Shown here: piece by piece, positions 1 to 10,233 of the stretch | How the letters are laid out: each line of letters starts with the position of its first letter | Numbering within the stretch: the first letter of the stretch is position 1 | Origin: Brevibacterium siliguriense | Lineage (GTDB): Bacteria > Actinomycetota > Actinomycetes > Actinomycetales > Brevibacteriaceae | DNA: 64,000 nucleotides | Assembly: GCF_900105315.1 (NCBI RefSeq) | Contig: NZ_LT629766.1 | Coordinates: forward strand, 1,922,001-1,986,000 | Direction of reading: 5' to 3' | Translations under genes and position numbers: made by a program | The notes under the pieces: model-generated | The model's input: only the letters and a program-made list of their open reading frames with translations | What the model was told of the DNA's origin: nothing | The model's database searches: none

Positions 1-146
1 TAGTCGCCGATCTTCTCACGGACGTTCTCGTCCAGCCACTTCTTCACGATCGATGCGAATTCGAGGTCATCGGATTCGAAGACCGAATCCAGTCCAAGAA
101 TGTCGTCAGGGCTCAGCGTCTTGCTCATATCCTTCTCTTTCGCCAT
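1..146 (-). CDS. Acyl-CoA dehydrogenase, N-terminal fragment cut by the window edge
   Basis: Only the first 48 codons are inside the window, read leftward from ATG at 146. The translation has an acidic linker followed by FASIVKKWLDENVREKIGD, which resembles the N-terminal helix of glutaryl-CoA dehydrogenase-like acyl-CoA dehydrogenases. No catalytic residues are visible, so substrate class is inference. A second in-frame ATG lies at 128. The gene diverges from dxr, and the 140 bp between them must hold both promoters. Confidence 0.55.
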   Translation of the reverse strand, partial: MAKEKDMSKTLSPDDILGLDSVFESDDLEFASIVKKWLDENVREKIGD

Positions 147-286
147 TGATTCTCTTCACTCACAGTTCTGCCGGAACACGGTGGAGGGCCGGTGTTCCGA
201 AGCCCTTTAGATGACCAAGGTCCGACGGGCGACACACGAGTCCGTGTCGAGTCATTTCCCAGAGAACTTTGGCATCATCGGTTGGC

Positions 287-1507
287 GTGAGTAAACGTGG
301 TTTCATTGTAGTCGGCTCAACTGGTTCGGTCGGCACCCAGGCCCTTGACGTCCTTGCCGAACACCGCGACGAGCACGCGGTTCTCGGCCTGGCAGCCGGT
401 ACCCAGCTCGACCTTCTGCTCGAGCAGGCCCTCGACTTCCACGTCCCCGTCATCGGTCTCACGACTCCACCCGCCGGCGGCGAGGCCGAGGTGCGTGAGC
501 GTCTGACCGAGCTGGCTGCTGCACGGGGGATCGCCGATCCCGTCGAAGCCATCCACCTCGGGGACACCGCCGCCGAGGCGGTAGCGGGCTTGGCCGCGGA
601 CATGGTCCTCAACGCGATCACCGGTGCCGCCGGCCTCGGTGCGACCCTGGCAGCTCTCGAACGCGGCACGGATGTCGCCCTGGCGAACAAAGAATCCCTC
701 ATCATCGGCGGGTCCATCGTCCTCGAAGCCGCCCGTGCTTCCGGGGCCCGGCTGGTGCCCGTCGACAGTGAGCACTCCGCGATCGCCCAGGCGCTGCGCG
801 CAGGCACGCACGCGGAAGTCAGCAAGCTCATCATCACCGCTTCGGGCGGGCCCTTCCGCGGGATGACCCGCGACGCCCTGCGTCGGGTCACTCCCGCCCA
901 GGCACTCAACCATCCCACCTGGGAGATGGGATCGATGATCACCATCAACTCGGCGACCCTGGTCAACAAGGGCCTCGAAGTCATCGAAGCCCATCTGCTC
1001 TTCGACATCGACTTCGACCACATCGAAGTCGTCGTGCATCCGCAGTCGCAGATCCACTCGATGGTCGAGTTCACCGATGCCTCGACGATCGCGCAGATCT
1101 CCCCACCGGACATGCGCCTGCCGATCTCCTATGCTCTGGGCACCCAGGACGACGGAACGACGAGGCGACTGACCTCTGGCGCCGTCCCGCACAACTGGGG
1201 ACAGCCCATGCACTGGTCGTTCGAACCGGTCAACCATCTCGCTTTCCCCGCTCTCGGCCTGGCCATCGACGCCGGCCGGAAGGGACGCAGCTTTCCGGCG
1301 GTGCTCAACGCCGCCAATGAGGAACTCGTCGCAGCGTTCATCGCCGGTGACATCGCCTTCACTGGAATCGACAAGGGCCTGGCCCGGGCACTGGCCGCTC
1401 ACGAACCTGCGGCCGACCACACGGTCGAGACCGTGCTGGCCGCAGATGCATGGGCGAGGGGCTTCGCCCGCGCCGACGTCGCCGAACAGAGCGGAGGCCG
1501 CCGATGA
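287..1507 (+). CDS. dxr: 1-deoxy-D-xylulose 5-phosphate reductoisomerase
   Basis: Second enzyme of the MEP isoprenoid pathway; it converts DXP to 2-C-methyl-D-erythritol 4-phosphate with NADPH in the cytosol. The N-terminal NADPH loop GSTGSVGTQALDV is followed by ANKESLI, the metal/substrate motif VDSEHSAI, the flexible loop with ASGGPF, and the conserved HPTWEMG and NKGLEVIEAHLLF segments. The 406-residue length fits the family. I chose GTG 287 because the protein then starts just before the Rossmann strand; TTG 269 would add six residues and neither start has a strong ribosome binding site. It overlaps rseP by 4 nt (ATGA), suggesting translational coupling. Confidence 0.95.
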   Translation: MSKRGFIVVGSTGSVGTQALDVLAEHRDEHAVLGLAAGTQLDLLLEQALDFHVPVIGLTTPPAGGEAEVRERLTELAAARGIADPVEAIHLGDTAAEAVAGLAADMVLNAITGAAGLGATLAALERGTDVALANKESLIIGGSIVLEAARASGARLVPVDSEHSAIAQALRAGTHAEVSKLIITASGGPFRGMTRDALRRVTPAQALNHPTWEMGSMITINSATLVNKGLEVIEAHLLFDIDFDHIEVVVHPQSQIHSMVEFTDASTIAQISPPDMRLPISYALGTQDDGTTRRLTSGAVPHNWGQPMHWSFEPVNHLAFPALGLAIDAGRKGRSFPAVLNAANEELVAAFIAGDIAFTGIDKGLARALAAHEPAADHTVETVLAADAWARGFARADVAEQSGGRR

Positions 1508-3063
1508 CAGTTGTGCTCTACATTGTCGGGATCATCCTCTTCCTCATCGGCATCTCGATCTCGATTGCGCTGCATGAACTCGGCCACCTCACCCCGGCGA
1601 AGAAGTTCGGGGTGAAAGTCACGCACTATATGGTCGGCTTCGGACCGACCCTGTTCTCCTTCCGCCGCGGTGAGACCGAATACGGCATCAAAGCGTTCCC
1701 CCTCGGCGGGTTCATCGCCATGCCGGGAATGTATCCGCCCGAGGAAGCGACGAAGGCCCGCCATGAGGGAGCCATCGCTGCGCAGACGGGCGGCAGTGCC
1801 GGTGGAGTTGCGAACGGCGAAATCGACGGCAGGGCCGACGAAACGGCGGGTCGCCTCGGCGAACCCGGCGCTGCACTCGACTCAACGGACGATGTCACGC
1901 AGGGCCGCCTCGGCGAGGAGATGGACGAGGCCGCTCCGCTGCGTCGGGACCGGAAGAAGCGGAAGGGGCGGCTGTTCGAGGACACGATGGCCGATGCCCG
2001 GGAGTTCTCGAATCAGGAGATCGAGCCGGGGGAGGAGCACCGGACGTTTTATGCGCTCAGCGTGCCCAAACGGCTCGTTGTCATGTTCTCCGGTCCTCTG
2101 GTCAACCTCGTCCTGGGCATCCTCATCATGGCGATCTCGCTGCTGGGCATCGGTGTGATCACTCCGACGACGACCGTCCAGACCGTCGTCGAATGTGCGG
2201 TGCCCGCCTCCGAAGCGCAGCAGCGTCCCGCCTCCGAGCAGAACACGTGCCGTGACGACGATCAGCTCACCCCTGCGTGGGAGGCCGGGATCAAACCGGG
2301 TGACGAGATCACCGCGATCGCCGGTACCGAGACGAAGGACTGGGACCAACTGTCCTCGGTCATCAAGGACCACGCCGGCGAACGCGTCGACGTCGATTTC
2401 ATCCGCGACGGCAAGGCTCAGACTGTGACGGTGCCGATCATCGCCACCGAACGACCGAAGGTCGACGAGTCGGGCAAGGCCATGCTCAACCCGGACGGGA
2501 CTCCGCAGACCGAGACCCAGGGATTCTTTGGCGTCGGGCCTGTACAGGAACGTCAGTCCCTGCCGCTAGGGGAGTTCCCGGGTGCCGTGTGGGACCAGGT
2601 GAGCGGAGTTTTCCACGCGATACTGACACTGCCGGTCAAGCTCGTCGACATAGGCGAGGTGGCTGTGGGCACGAAGGACCGCGACGCCGAAGGACTCGTC
2701 GGCATGGTCGGCGTCGGACGCATCGCCGGCGAGATCGTGTCCACCGACAAGATCGACGTTATCGACAAGGCGCAGATGGGGTTGGGCATGCTCGGCTCGC
2801 TCAACATCTTCCTCTTCGCGTTCAACATGATCCCGCTGCTGCCCCTCGACGGCGGACATATCGCCGTGGGACTCTACGAAGGTGCGCGCCGCCGCATCAA
2901 TCGGTGGCGCGGACGCGGACTGGTCGGCCCCTTCGACACGGCGAAGCTGCTGCCGCTGACGTATGTGTGCATCGGACTGATGCTGTGCATGACGGCGCTG
3001 CTCGTCTACGTCGACCTCGTCAAACCCATCACCCTCGACGCGATCTTCAACTCCGGCGGTTAG
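1504..3063 (+). CDS. rseP: Site-2 intramembrane metalloprotease, RseP/Rip1 type (M50)
   Basis: Membrane zinc protease that cleaves anti-sigma factors and other membrane substrates. HELGH (residues 24-28) lies in the first membrane helix and LDGGH (448-452) in the last catalytic helix, supplying the metal ligands. A PDZ domain lies at about 235-310 (KPGDEITAIAG). ATG 1504 places HELGH in the usual N-terminal position; the longer GTG 1450 reading is rejected. Residues about 80-157 form an acidic, charged, low-complexity insertion between the first catalytic helix and the next conserved block, longer than I recall for the family. Its place after dxr and near ispG matches other actinobacteria. 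Confidence 0.95.
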   Translation: MTVVLYIVGIILFLIGISISIALHELGHLTPAKKFGVKVTHYMVGFGPTLFSFRRGETEYGIKAFPLGGFIAMPGMYPPEEATKARHEGAIAAQTGGSAGGVANGEIDGRADETAGRLGEPGAALDSTDDVTQGRLGEEMDEAAPLRRDRKKRKGRLFEDTMADAREFSNQEIEPGEEHRTFYALSVPKRLVVMFSGPLVNLVLGILIMAISLLGIGVITPTTTVQTVVECAVPASEAQQRPASEQNTCRDDDQLTPAWEAGIKPGDEITAIAGTETKDWDQLSSVIKDHAGERVDVDFIRDGKAQTVTVPIIATERPKVDESGKAMLNPDGTPQTETQGFFGVGPVQERQSLPLGEFPGAVWDQVSGVFHAILTLPVKLVDIGEVAVGTKDRDAEGLVGMVGVGRIAGEIVSTDKIDVIDKAQMGLGMLGSLNIFLFAFNMIPLLPLDGGHIAVGLYEGARRRINRWRGRGLVGPFDTAKLLPLTYVCIGLMLCMTALLVYVDLVKPITLDAIFNSGG

Positions 3064-3204
3064 GCGGGCGGATAATCGGACACACAGGCCGGGCATTGTC
3101 GGCTAGGTTTGTGCAGCTTCGTCGTGGAATGACGGCGTGAGTCGTCTGCGGCTGAGCGTGATCTGTCCGCTCAGAGGCCGAGCCCGGTGAGGAGCCGAGT
3201 CCTT

Positions 3205-4605
3205 TCAGGAACTCAGGGTGATCGCCTGCACCTCGCCGAGGTGGTTGAGCCCGACCGTGATCGTGGCCTTCGCCTCTGCCTTACCCGGCACCGTGACGAT
3301 CCCGCGCAGTGGGGAGACCATCGTGAGGTCCGCCTCGGTGAGGGGACGGTCGAGCTGCTTCTCCGCCCGCCACCGGGTGAAGCGCTCCCGCCGCTCGTCG
3401 CGGGGTTCGTCGAGGTCCATGTTCATCGAGAAGATCGCCTCGGCGACGGTGTCGTCGAATTCGTTGACGAGGTTCGCCGCCGCAATCACGGTGTCGATCT
3501 GGGCTTGAGACGCTGGATAGCGGGGCACCGGGGCCGAAGTGGCTCGTCGTTCCAGCCGAGTGCCCTGCTGTCCCGTGGCTGCCGCCCATCCACGGTCGAG
3601 TGCGTCTTGGACGACGCGCTGCGCCGGAAAGTACGTCGTGTTGCCGAGGACGACGATGCTCAGTCCCAGGTCGGGGAACCAGCGCATGTGTGAGCCGTAC
3701 CCAGGGTAGCCGCCGGAATGGCAGACGACGCGGCCGAACCGCGTGTCCAGACGAGTTTCGAGCCCGTATCCGTAGCTGAGTGTCTCCGCGTGATGCTCGC
3801 TTGTCTGGATCTCCATGGTTCGACGTGGCTGCTGGCTGTCGGTGAGGATCCGCGACCGGGACCCGGCAGCAAAGGTGTCCATGCGTTCGAGGGCGTCGAG
3901 ATGAGTGTCCATCCATGTGCGAATGTCGTTCACGGTGGAGATGACCCCGCCGATGGGGGAGAAGACCCCGGGACCGGTGAGCTCGGCCGGGTGGAGGCCA
4001 CCGTCGAGGTCGACACGGTACCCGGTCGCCAGGTCCGGGAAATCGGTGTGGTCGAAACCGGTGCGCATGAGCCTCAGGGGACCGAATATTTCCGAGGACA
4101 CGAACTCGGTGAACGGCCGGCCCGTGACCGTCTCGGCGACCATGCCGAGCAGGGCATAGCCGAGGTTGGAATACTCGTAGCCGGTGTCGGCCGGGGCGCA
4201 GGCGATCGCGCCTCGGTGCAGCCAATCGGTGAGCTCGGCCGGCGTCATCGCCTCCATCCTGTCCGCCCAGGGGTCGTCCTTCGTGAAGCCGGTGCTCATC
4301 GTCAGAGCCTGTCGGCAGGTGCGGTCGCCGATGGCCGTATCGACCAGTTCCGGGAGCAGCTGTCCGAACGGCACGTCGAGATCGAGCCCGTCCGCGGCGA
4401 GGATCCCGATGGCTGCGGAAGTGAAGGACTTCGTCATCGAAGCGATCCGGTACGGAACGTCGGCGTTCACGGCTCGGGCGGGGCCGCCTCGGCGAAAGAT
4501 TCCCCAGGCCAGGGATCCACCTTGGTCGTCGAGCTTCTGTGCTTCGGCATCGAGAGCCGCGGTCATCGCCTCGATATCGGGTTCGACGAATCCGGGTGTG
4601 CTCAC
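3205..4605 (-). CDS. Serine beta-lactamase-like hydrolase (class C / PBP fold)
   Basis: Serine hydrolase of the beta-lactamase/penicillin-binding superfamily, possibly an esterase or D-amino-acid peptidase. The nucleophile motif SMTK lies at 56-59, a YSN motif follows about 90 residues later, and an HSGGYPGYGS segment supplies the third motif. No signal peptide is seen, so it is predicted cytosolic, unlike true beta-lactamases. GTG 4605 was chosen over the longer start at 4632 because AAGGAG lies just upstream. It has 466 residues, including a roughly 90-residue C-terminal extension beyond the catalytic domain. It converges on rseP and diverges from ispG, and looks inserted between these backbone genes. 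Substrate unknown. Confidence 0.85.
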   Translation of the reverse strand: MSTPGFVEPDIEAMTAALDAEAQKLDDQGGSLAWGIFRRGGPARAVNADVPYRIASMTKSFTSAAIGILAADGLDLDVPFGQLLPELVDTAIGDRTCRQALTMSTGFTKDDPWADRMEAMTPAELTDWLHRGAIACAPADTGYEYSNLGYALLGMVAETVTGRPFTEFVSSEIFGPLRLMRTGFDHTDFPDLATGYRVDLDGGLHPAELTGPGVFSPIGGVISTVNDIRTWMDTHLDALERMDTFAAGSRSRILTDSQQPRRTMEIQTSEHHAETLSYGYGLETRLDTRFGRVVCHSGGYPGYGSHMRWFPDLGLSIVVLGNTTYFPAQRVVQDALDRGWAAATGQQGTRLERRATSAPVPRYPASQAQIDTVIAAANLVNEFDDTVAEAIFSMNMDLDEPRDERRERFTRWRAEKQLDRPLTEADLTMVSPLRGIVTVPGKAEAKATITVGLNHLGEVQAITLSS

Positions 4606-4644
4606 AGGGTCGCTCCTTCGTGCAGACGTCAAGTCATCTTCACA

Positions 4645-4650
4645 CTACCG
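4645..4650 (-). promoter_or_regulatory. Putative -10 box of the beta-lactamase-like gene
   Basis: TAGTGT on the minus strand lies about 40 nt before the GTG start and leaves room for a short leader with the AAGGAG site. A divergent -10 candidate for ispG is at 4710-4715. Confidence 0.35.
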
Positions 4651-4709
4651 TCGGACGGGGTCACGGGGTGCGCTCTGTAGGCGGACAGCCGTGTGTCAGT
4701 GGGAGGTCC

Positions 4710-4715
4710 TACAAT
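4710..4715 (+). promoter_or_regulatory. Putative -10 box of ispG
   Basis: TACAAT matches the actinobacterial TANNNT -10 pattern and would give ispG a leader of roughly 80 nt. No convincing -35 is visible. Confidence 0.35.
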
Positions 4716-4800
4716 GGTGATGGTTCGCACAATCTGAGTCCCGCATCGGCGCCGACTCGGACATTGCGGCTGGTCATCAGCCTGACTGAAGGGATCCTTC

Positions 4801-5964
<1,164 letters not shown>

Positions 5965-6045
5965 GTGCGATACCTTGTGAGGACGAACAGAGTCATGGTC
6001 CAGTCATTGGCCCATGCTCACGGCGGAGAAAGAGTTCAGGGGCAC

Positions 6046-6927
6046 ATGGCGCTGAGGATCGCACGACTGGAACATCAGCACACTCGGTGGCTGACGGACC
6101 TGCTTGCGCGCAACCCCTGCGAGAACGTCTACCTCATCTCCCTGCTCGAAGTCACTGGCACAGCCCGGTTGGGCTCCCCGGCCGGAACTCTGTACGGAAT
6201 CTTCGATGGTGACCGGCCCGTCGCCGCCTACTGGGTTGGCGGCAACATCATCCCGGTCGCGGCGACCCCGGCGACGAACGAATTGCTCGCTCGCAAACTC
6301 AATGCCGACGGACGTGTGTCCTGCTCACTCATCGGCAGCCGGTCCGTCATCCTCGACCTGCAGCAGCGACTCAATTGGGGCCGACCGCGCGGAGTACGCG
6401 AACGGCAGCCGCTGCTGGCCATCAGCTCCGATCCTCAGGTCACGCCCGATGAGCACGTGCACCGGGTGACCCTTGACGACCTCGGCGCAGTGTTTCCCGC
6501 CAGTGTCGACATGTTCACCAAAGAGGTCGGATTCTCACCGATCGAGGACGGCACCGCCGGATACCTGTCTCGGGTGCGAGGGATCATCCGCGGCAAGAAC
6601 TGCTACGCCCGGATCTCTTCGACCCTGCCTCAGGGAGGCGCAGTGCCCCGCTGGCCAGCCACCGAACAGGACGAACAGGTGCTGTTCAAGGCCGATATCG
6701 GCATCCGCGCCCGTCGCATCGTCCAAGTCCAAGGAGTGTGGGTCCATCCCGAGGTGCGCAACCAGGGTCTTGGGGCCGCGGGCATGGCGGCGGTCGTCCA
6801 ACGTACTCGTGACAAGGGGCATTCCACGGTGAGCCTGTATGCCAACGACTACAACGAGACGGCGCTGCGCATGTACGCCCGCGTCGGTTTCGAACATGTC
6901 GGCACCTTCGCCACCGTCATGTACTGA
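6046..6927 (+). CDS. GNAT N-acetyltransferase with DUF4081 domain
   Basis: Predicted acetyl-CoA-dependent N-acetyltransferase of unknown substrate. The N-half matches the DUF4081 region found next to ispG in other actinobacteria (NPCENVYL near the start). The C-half has the GNAT acetyl-CoA loop, WVHPEVRNQGLGAAG, and the terminal LYANDYNETALRMYARVGFE helix-strand segment. ATG 6046 gives 293 residues and starts two residues before the domain, with AGGGG upstream. In-frame GTG 5965 and ATG 5995 are possible longer starts; the former would abut the ispG stop. Co-transcription with ispG is likely. Confidence 0.88.
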   Translation: MALRIARLEHQHTRWLTDLLARNPCENVYLISLLEVTGTARLGSPAGTLYGIFDGDRPVAAYWVGGNIIPVAATPATNELLARKLNADGRVSCSLIGSRSVILDLQQRLNWGRPRGVRERQPLLAISSDPQVTPDEHVHRVTLDDLGAVFPASVDMFTKEVGFSPIEDGTAGYLSRVRGIIRGKNCYARISSTLPQGGAVPRWPATEQDEQVLFKADIGIRARRIVQVQGVWVHPEVRNQGLGAAGMAAVVQRTRDKGHSTVSLYANDYNETALRMYARVGFEHVGTFATVMY

Positions 6928-6939
6928 GCGGTCGAGGTA

Positions 6940-7356
6940 TCAGTCGCGGCGGTTGCGCGACTGTGGTTTGGCCATATCGCCGAGGAACTTCTCCATCTCT
7001 CGGCGGTCCTTCTTCGTCGGACGTCCCAATCCTTTGTCACGCCGGGGCACGAAGCCGCGCAGCGCCGGATCGGGCGGGGGAGTGAGGTCCTCATAGCACT
7101 GGACGGCCACGGAGGCCTGCATCCTCGTGGGGATGAAACCGGTGATCTTCCAGATGAACTCGGACCCTGCTTTGCGCACCCGCACCTCTTGGCCGATGCT
7201 GACCTTCTGCGCGGCCTTGACCCGCTGGCCATCGACCTGAACGTGACCGCCGCGGCAGGCCTGAGTGGCGAGGTTGCGGGTCTTGAACATCCGCGTCGTC
7301 CACAGCCACACGTCGACACGCATGTGTTTGCCCGCGTCTCGGTTGATCTCGGTCAT
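6940..7356 (-). CDS. S4-domain RNA-binding protein (Hsp15-like)
   Basis: Small basic protein of 138 residues. The S4 domain fills residues about 12-75 (MRVDVWLWTTRMFKTRNLA, then GHVQVDGQRVKAAQ), the fold of Hsp15, which binds stalled 50S subunits carrying peptidyl-tRNA. The C-terminal tail is rich in arginine and lysine (RRDKGLGRPTKKDRREMEKF). ATG 7356 follows GGGAG and lies 1 nt beyond the upstream stop, so the gene is translated together with the NUDIX regulator. A ribosome rescue or rRNA role is inferred from the fold. Confidence 0.85.
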   Translation of the reverse strand: MTEINRDAGKHMRVDVWLWTTRMFKTRNLATQACRGGHVQVDGQRVKAAQKVSIGQEVRVRKAGSEFIWKITGFIPTRMQASVAVQCYEDLTPPPDPALRGFVPRRDKGLGRPTKKDRREMEKFLGDMAKPQSRNRRD

Positions 7357-7357
7357 G

Positions 7358-8197
7358 TCACTCCCGTCGGCGATCCTCTGGCACCTGCAATCGGGTGTCG
7401 GCGCGCAGCGCCAGAGCCGAGCGCCTCGTGAATGTCTGCGCGGGACGACCCCGTCCCTGACTGACGGCCTCCCCGGTGGGGTCGAGCAGCGGCAGCATGG
7501 TGCGGCGGAACGTATCGGCCTGCAGACTCTCCCCGGCGACGATCTCGTGGAGTTCGCGCAGCTGCCGCAGTGAGAACTCCTTCTCCAACAGCCCGAAGGG
7601 GTCCGGGGTGCGTTCGTGGAATGCCCGCAACCGGTGCACGGCCACGCGCACGATCTCCTGATGTTCGGCGCTGAGCTCATGGACGTCGTGGACGGGCACG
7701 AGCTTCCGGCTGTGGACGGGGAAGTCCGGGTGATCGGAATCCGACTCTGCCAGTTCAGCGTCGGACGGCTCGGGGACGACCGCCTCGGTGGGGGTGTCGT
7801 CTGTGCTCTGCCCACCAGCACCCTGCTCACCTGGACTGTCGTCCTCGGCGAGCCCGACATCAGCGGCGGAGAGCACATCGAGGTGGGCCACGGAGATCAC
7901 CCAGCCGCGATCATCACGGTCGGGCTGGTCGAACACGTGCAGCTGGACGGGGGCGCGGTCGATAAGGCGAGCCTTCTCACGCAGGCAGCGGGCGACCGCC
8001 TCTGCGAGGCGTTCCTGGGGACGCAGGATCGACCCGGGCAGCTGCCACACTCCGTCCCCGGGATGGGTCATGAGAACATGCAGGCCACGACCGGGCACGG
8101 GGCAGAGGACCGCGGTGTCGACCGCGACCGAGGGCCGCGGGAACTGCGTGAGTTGGCTGGGATCAGGCATGCTCTTCGTATCGTTCGGACTCGTCAT
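7358..8197 (-). CDS. NrtR-like NUDIX transcriptional regulator with degenerate catalytic box
   Basis: The N-half is a NUDIX fold (VDTAVLCPV, DGVWQLPGS), but the Nudix box reads RCLREKARL where REuxEExGu is expected, so two of the metal-binding glutamates are lost and hydrolysis is unlikely. The C-terminal 80 residues (EKEFSLRQLRELHEIV, DTFRRTMLPLL, GRGRPAQTFTR) match the winged-helix domain of NrtR-family regulators, which sense ADP-ribose-type ligands and bind DNA. A Ser/Glu/Asp-rich insertion of about 50 residues separates the halves. ATG 8197 was chosen; ATG 8170 is an alternative. It diverges from proS; targets are unknown. Confidence 0.8.
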   Translation of the reverse strand: MTSPNDTKSMPDPSQLTQFPRPSVAVDTAVLCPVPGRGLHVLMTHPGDGVWQLPGSILRPQERLAEAVARCLREKARLIDRAPVQLHVFDQPDRDDRGWVISVAHLDVLSAADVGLAEDDSPGEQGAGGQSTDDTPTEAVVPEPSDAELAESDSDHPDFPVHSRKLVPVHDVHELSAEHQEIVRVAVHRLRAFHERTPDPFGLLEKEFSLRQLRELHEIVAGESLQADTFRRTMLPLLDPTGEAVSQGRGRPAQTFTRRSALALRADTRLQVPEDRRRE

Positions 8198-8333
8198 GTA
8201 AGCGGGAACCGGGCGGGGAATTGGTTGGCCCCGACCGATGCTGGGCTTCGGTGCTGCAGCCCCCAGTCTAATTCTCTTCTCCCAGGTGACGAATCCGCGC
8301 CCGCACCGATTCCCTCCGGTTCGCCCGCGTGCG

Positions 8334-8339
8334 ATAGTG
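8334..8339 (+). promoter_or_regulatory. Putative -10 box of proS
   Basis: TAGTGT lies about 38 nt before ATG 8377 and is followed by a leader carrying GAGGAG. A TAGACT-like box on the other strand near 8262-8268 could serve the divergent NUDIX gene. Confidence 0.35.
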
Positions 8340-8376
8340 TTCGATCTGAGTCTTGACAAGTTGAGGAGATTTACCC

Positions 8377-10224
8377 ATGGCCCTGCGCATGTCGTCCCTG
8401 TTCGTGCGAACTCAGAAGGAGGACCCGGTCGGCGCCGAGGTGGCCAGCCACAAATTGCTGCACCGTGCCGGATACATCCGCAGGTCAGCACCGGGAATCT
8501 ACACGTGGCTGCCGCTGGGACTGGCCGTGCTCGGCAAGATCGAGGCGATCGTGCGCGAAGAGATGGCGCTCGCCGGCTCCCAGGAGGTCCACTTCCCGGG
8601 CCTGCTGCCCGCCGACCCGTATAAGAAGTCCGGCCGCTGGGAGGCTTTCGGTCCCGACCTCTTCCATCTCAAGGATCGCCGTGAGAACGACTACATCCTC
8701 GCTCCCACCCATGAGGAGGTCTTCACCCTCCTGGTCAAGGACCTCTACTCCTCGTACAAAGACCTGCCGCTGTCGATCTACCAGATCCAGACGAAGTACC
8801 GCGACGAGGCCCGCCCCCGCGCCGGTCTGCTGCGCGGCCGCGAGTTCATCATGAAGGACGCCTACTCCTTCGACATCGACGACGCCGGACTCGACGCCTC
8901 CTACGAGGCCATGCGCGTGGCTTACCTGCGTGCCTTCGCCCGCCTCGGCCTGCCGTGCCTGCCGGTCAAGGCGACCCCGGGTGCCATGGGCGGATCCGGA
9001 ACCGAAGAGTTCATCTATCCCTCCGAGGTCGGCGAGGACACCTTCGTGAAGTCCCCGGGCGGATATGCCGCGAATGTCGAGGCTGTGACCTCGATCGTGC
9101 CCGAGGCGATTCCCTACTCGCAGTCGCCCGCCGCGCATGTCGAAGACACCCCTGACACCCCGACCATCGAAACTCTCGTAGCCGCTGCGAACGCATCGCA
9201 CCCGCGCACCGATCGCGAATGGACCGCGGCAGACACGCTGAAGAACGTCGTCTGCGCCGTCACCCACCCCGACGGCACCCGCGAGATCATCGTCATCGGC
9301 CTGCCCGGCGACCGCGAAGTCGACCTCGACCGGGCCGCCGGCACCGGAATGCTCGGCGACGGCGAGGTCGACCTCGAAGCCGCGACGCCTGAGGATCTCG
9401 CCGCCCACCCGGAGCTCGTCAAGGGCTACATCGGACCCGGCAACTCGTTCGACGCGCCGGTTCTCGGCCTCGAAGCGCCCTCGAAGATCCGCTACCTGCT
9501 CGACCCCCGCGTCGTCGACGGCACCCGCTGGATCACCGGAGCCAACGAGCCCGGCCGTCACGTCTTCGACCTCGTCGCAGGACGGGACTTCGTCGCCGAC
9601 GGCACGATCGAAGCAGCCCAGGTCGTCCTCGGCGACCCGGCACCGGACGGCTCCGGACCGCTGGAGCTGGCCCGCGGTGTCGAGATCGGTCAGATCTTCA
9701 AGCTCGGCCGCAAGTACGCCGAATCCCTCGACCTCAAGGTCCTCGACCAGAACGGCAAGGCGACGACCGTGACCATGGGCTCCTACGGCCTCGGCGTCAC
9801 CCGCGTCATGGCCTGCATCGCCGAGGAATATCACTCAGAGGACGGACTCCTGTGGCCTCAGCACCTGGCCCCGGCCGATGTGCACATCATCGTCGCCGGC
9901 AAGGGTGAGGAGATCGCCGCAGCCGCCGAGAAGATGACGACCGAACTCGAAGCCGAAGGCGTCAGCGTTCTGCTCGATGACCGCGACAAGGTCTCACCCG
10001 GGTTCAAGTTCGCCGATGCCGAGCTCATCGGCATCCCCACCGTCATCGTCGCCGGCCGCGGTCTGAAAGACGGCGTCGTCGAGGTGCGCGACCGTCTGGC
10101 CGGGGAGAAGTCCGACCAGCCCGTCGCCGAGGTGGTCCCCTCCACCGTGGCACGGGTGCGGGAGGCGTACGCGAAGGCCGCAGCCGCAGCCGACGCGGCG
10201 GTCGCAGCCGACCAGAACGACTGA
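8377..10224 (+). CDS. proS: Prolyl-tRNA synthetase (bacterial long form)
   Basis: Class II aminoacyl-tRNA synthetase charging tRNA-Pro in the cytosol. Motif 1 is near the start (GIYTWLPLG), motif 2 is [17 protein letters not shown], and motif 3 is in the [10 protein letters not shown] segment. An editing INS domain occupies about residues 225-400, as in bacterial-type ProS, and the anticodon-binding domain ends the protein. At 615 residues it is slightly longer than usual because of an alanine-rich tail. A GAGGAG site precedes ATG 8377. It is followed 9 nt later by the TauE gene. Confidence 0.97.
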   Translation: MALRMSSLFVRTQKEDPVGAEVASHKLLHRAGYIRRSAPGIYTWLPLGLAVLGKIEAIVREEMALAGSQEVHFPGLLPADPYKKSGRWEAFGPDLFHLKDRRENDYILAPTHEEVFTLLVKDLYSSYKDLPLSIYQIQTKYRDEARPRAGLLRGREFIMKDAYSFDIDDAGLDASYEAMRVAYLRAFARLGLPCLPVKATPGAMGGSGTEEFIYPSEVGEDTFVKSPGGYAANVEAVTSIVPEAIPYSQSPAAHVEDTPDTPTIETLVAAANASHPRTDREWTAADTLKNVVCAVTHPDGTREIIVIGLPGDREVDLDRAAGTGMLGDGEVDLEAATPEDLAAHPELVKGYIGPGNSFDAPVLGLEAPSKIRYLLDPRVVDGTRWITGANEPGRHVFDLVAGRDFVADGTIEAAQVVLGDPAPDGSGPLELARGVEIGQIFKLGRKYAESLDLKVLDQNGKATTVTMGSYGLGVTRVMACIAEEYHSEDGLLWPQHLAPADVHIIVAGKGEEIAAAAEKMTTELEAEGVSVLLDDRDKVSPGFKFADAELIGIPTVIVAGRGLKDGVVEVRDRLAGEKSDQPVAEVVPSTVARVREAYAKAAAAADAAVAADQND

Positions 10225-10233
10225 GCCGCCTCG

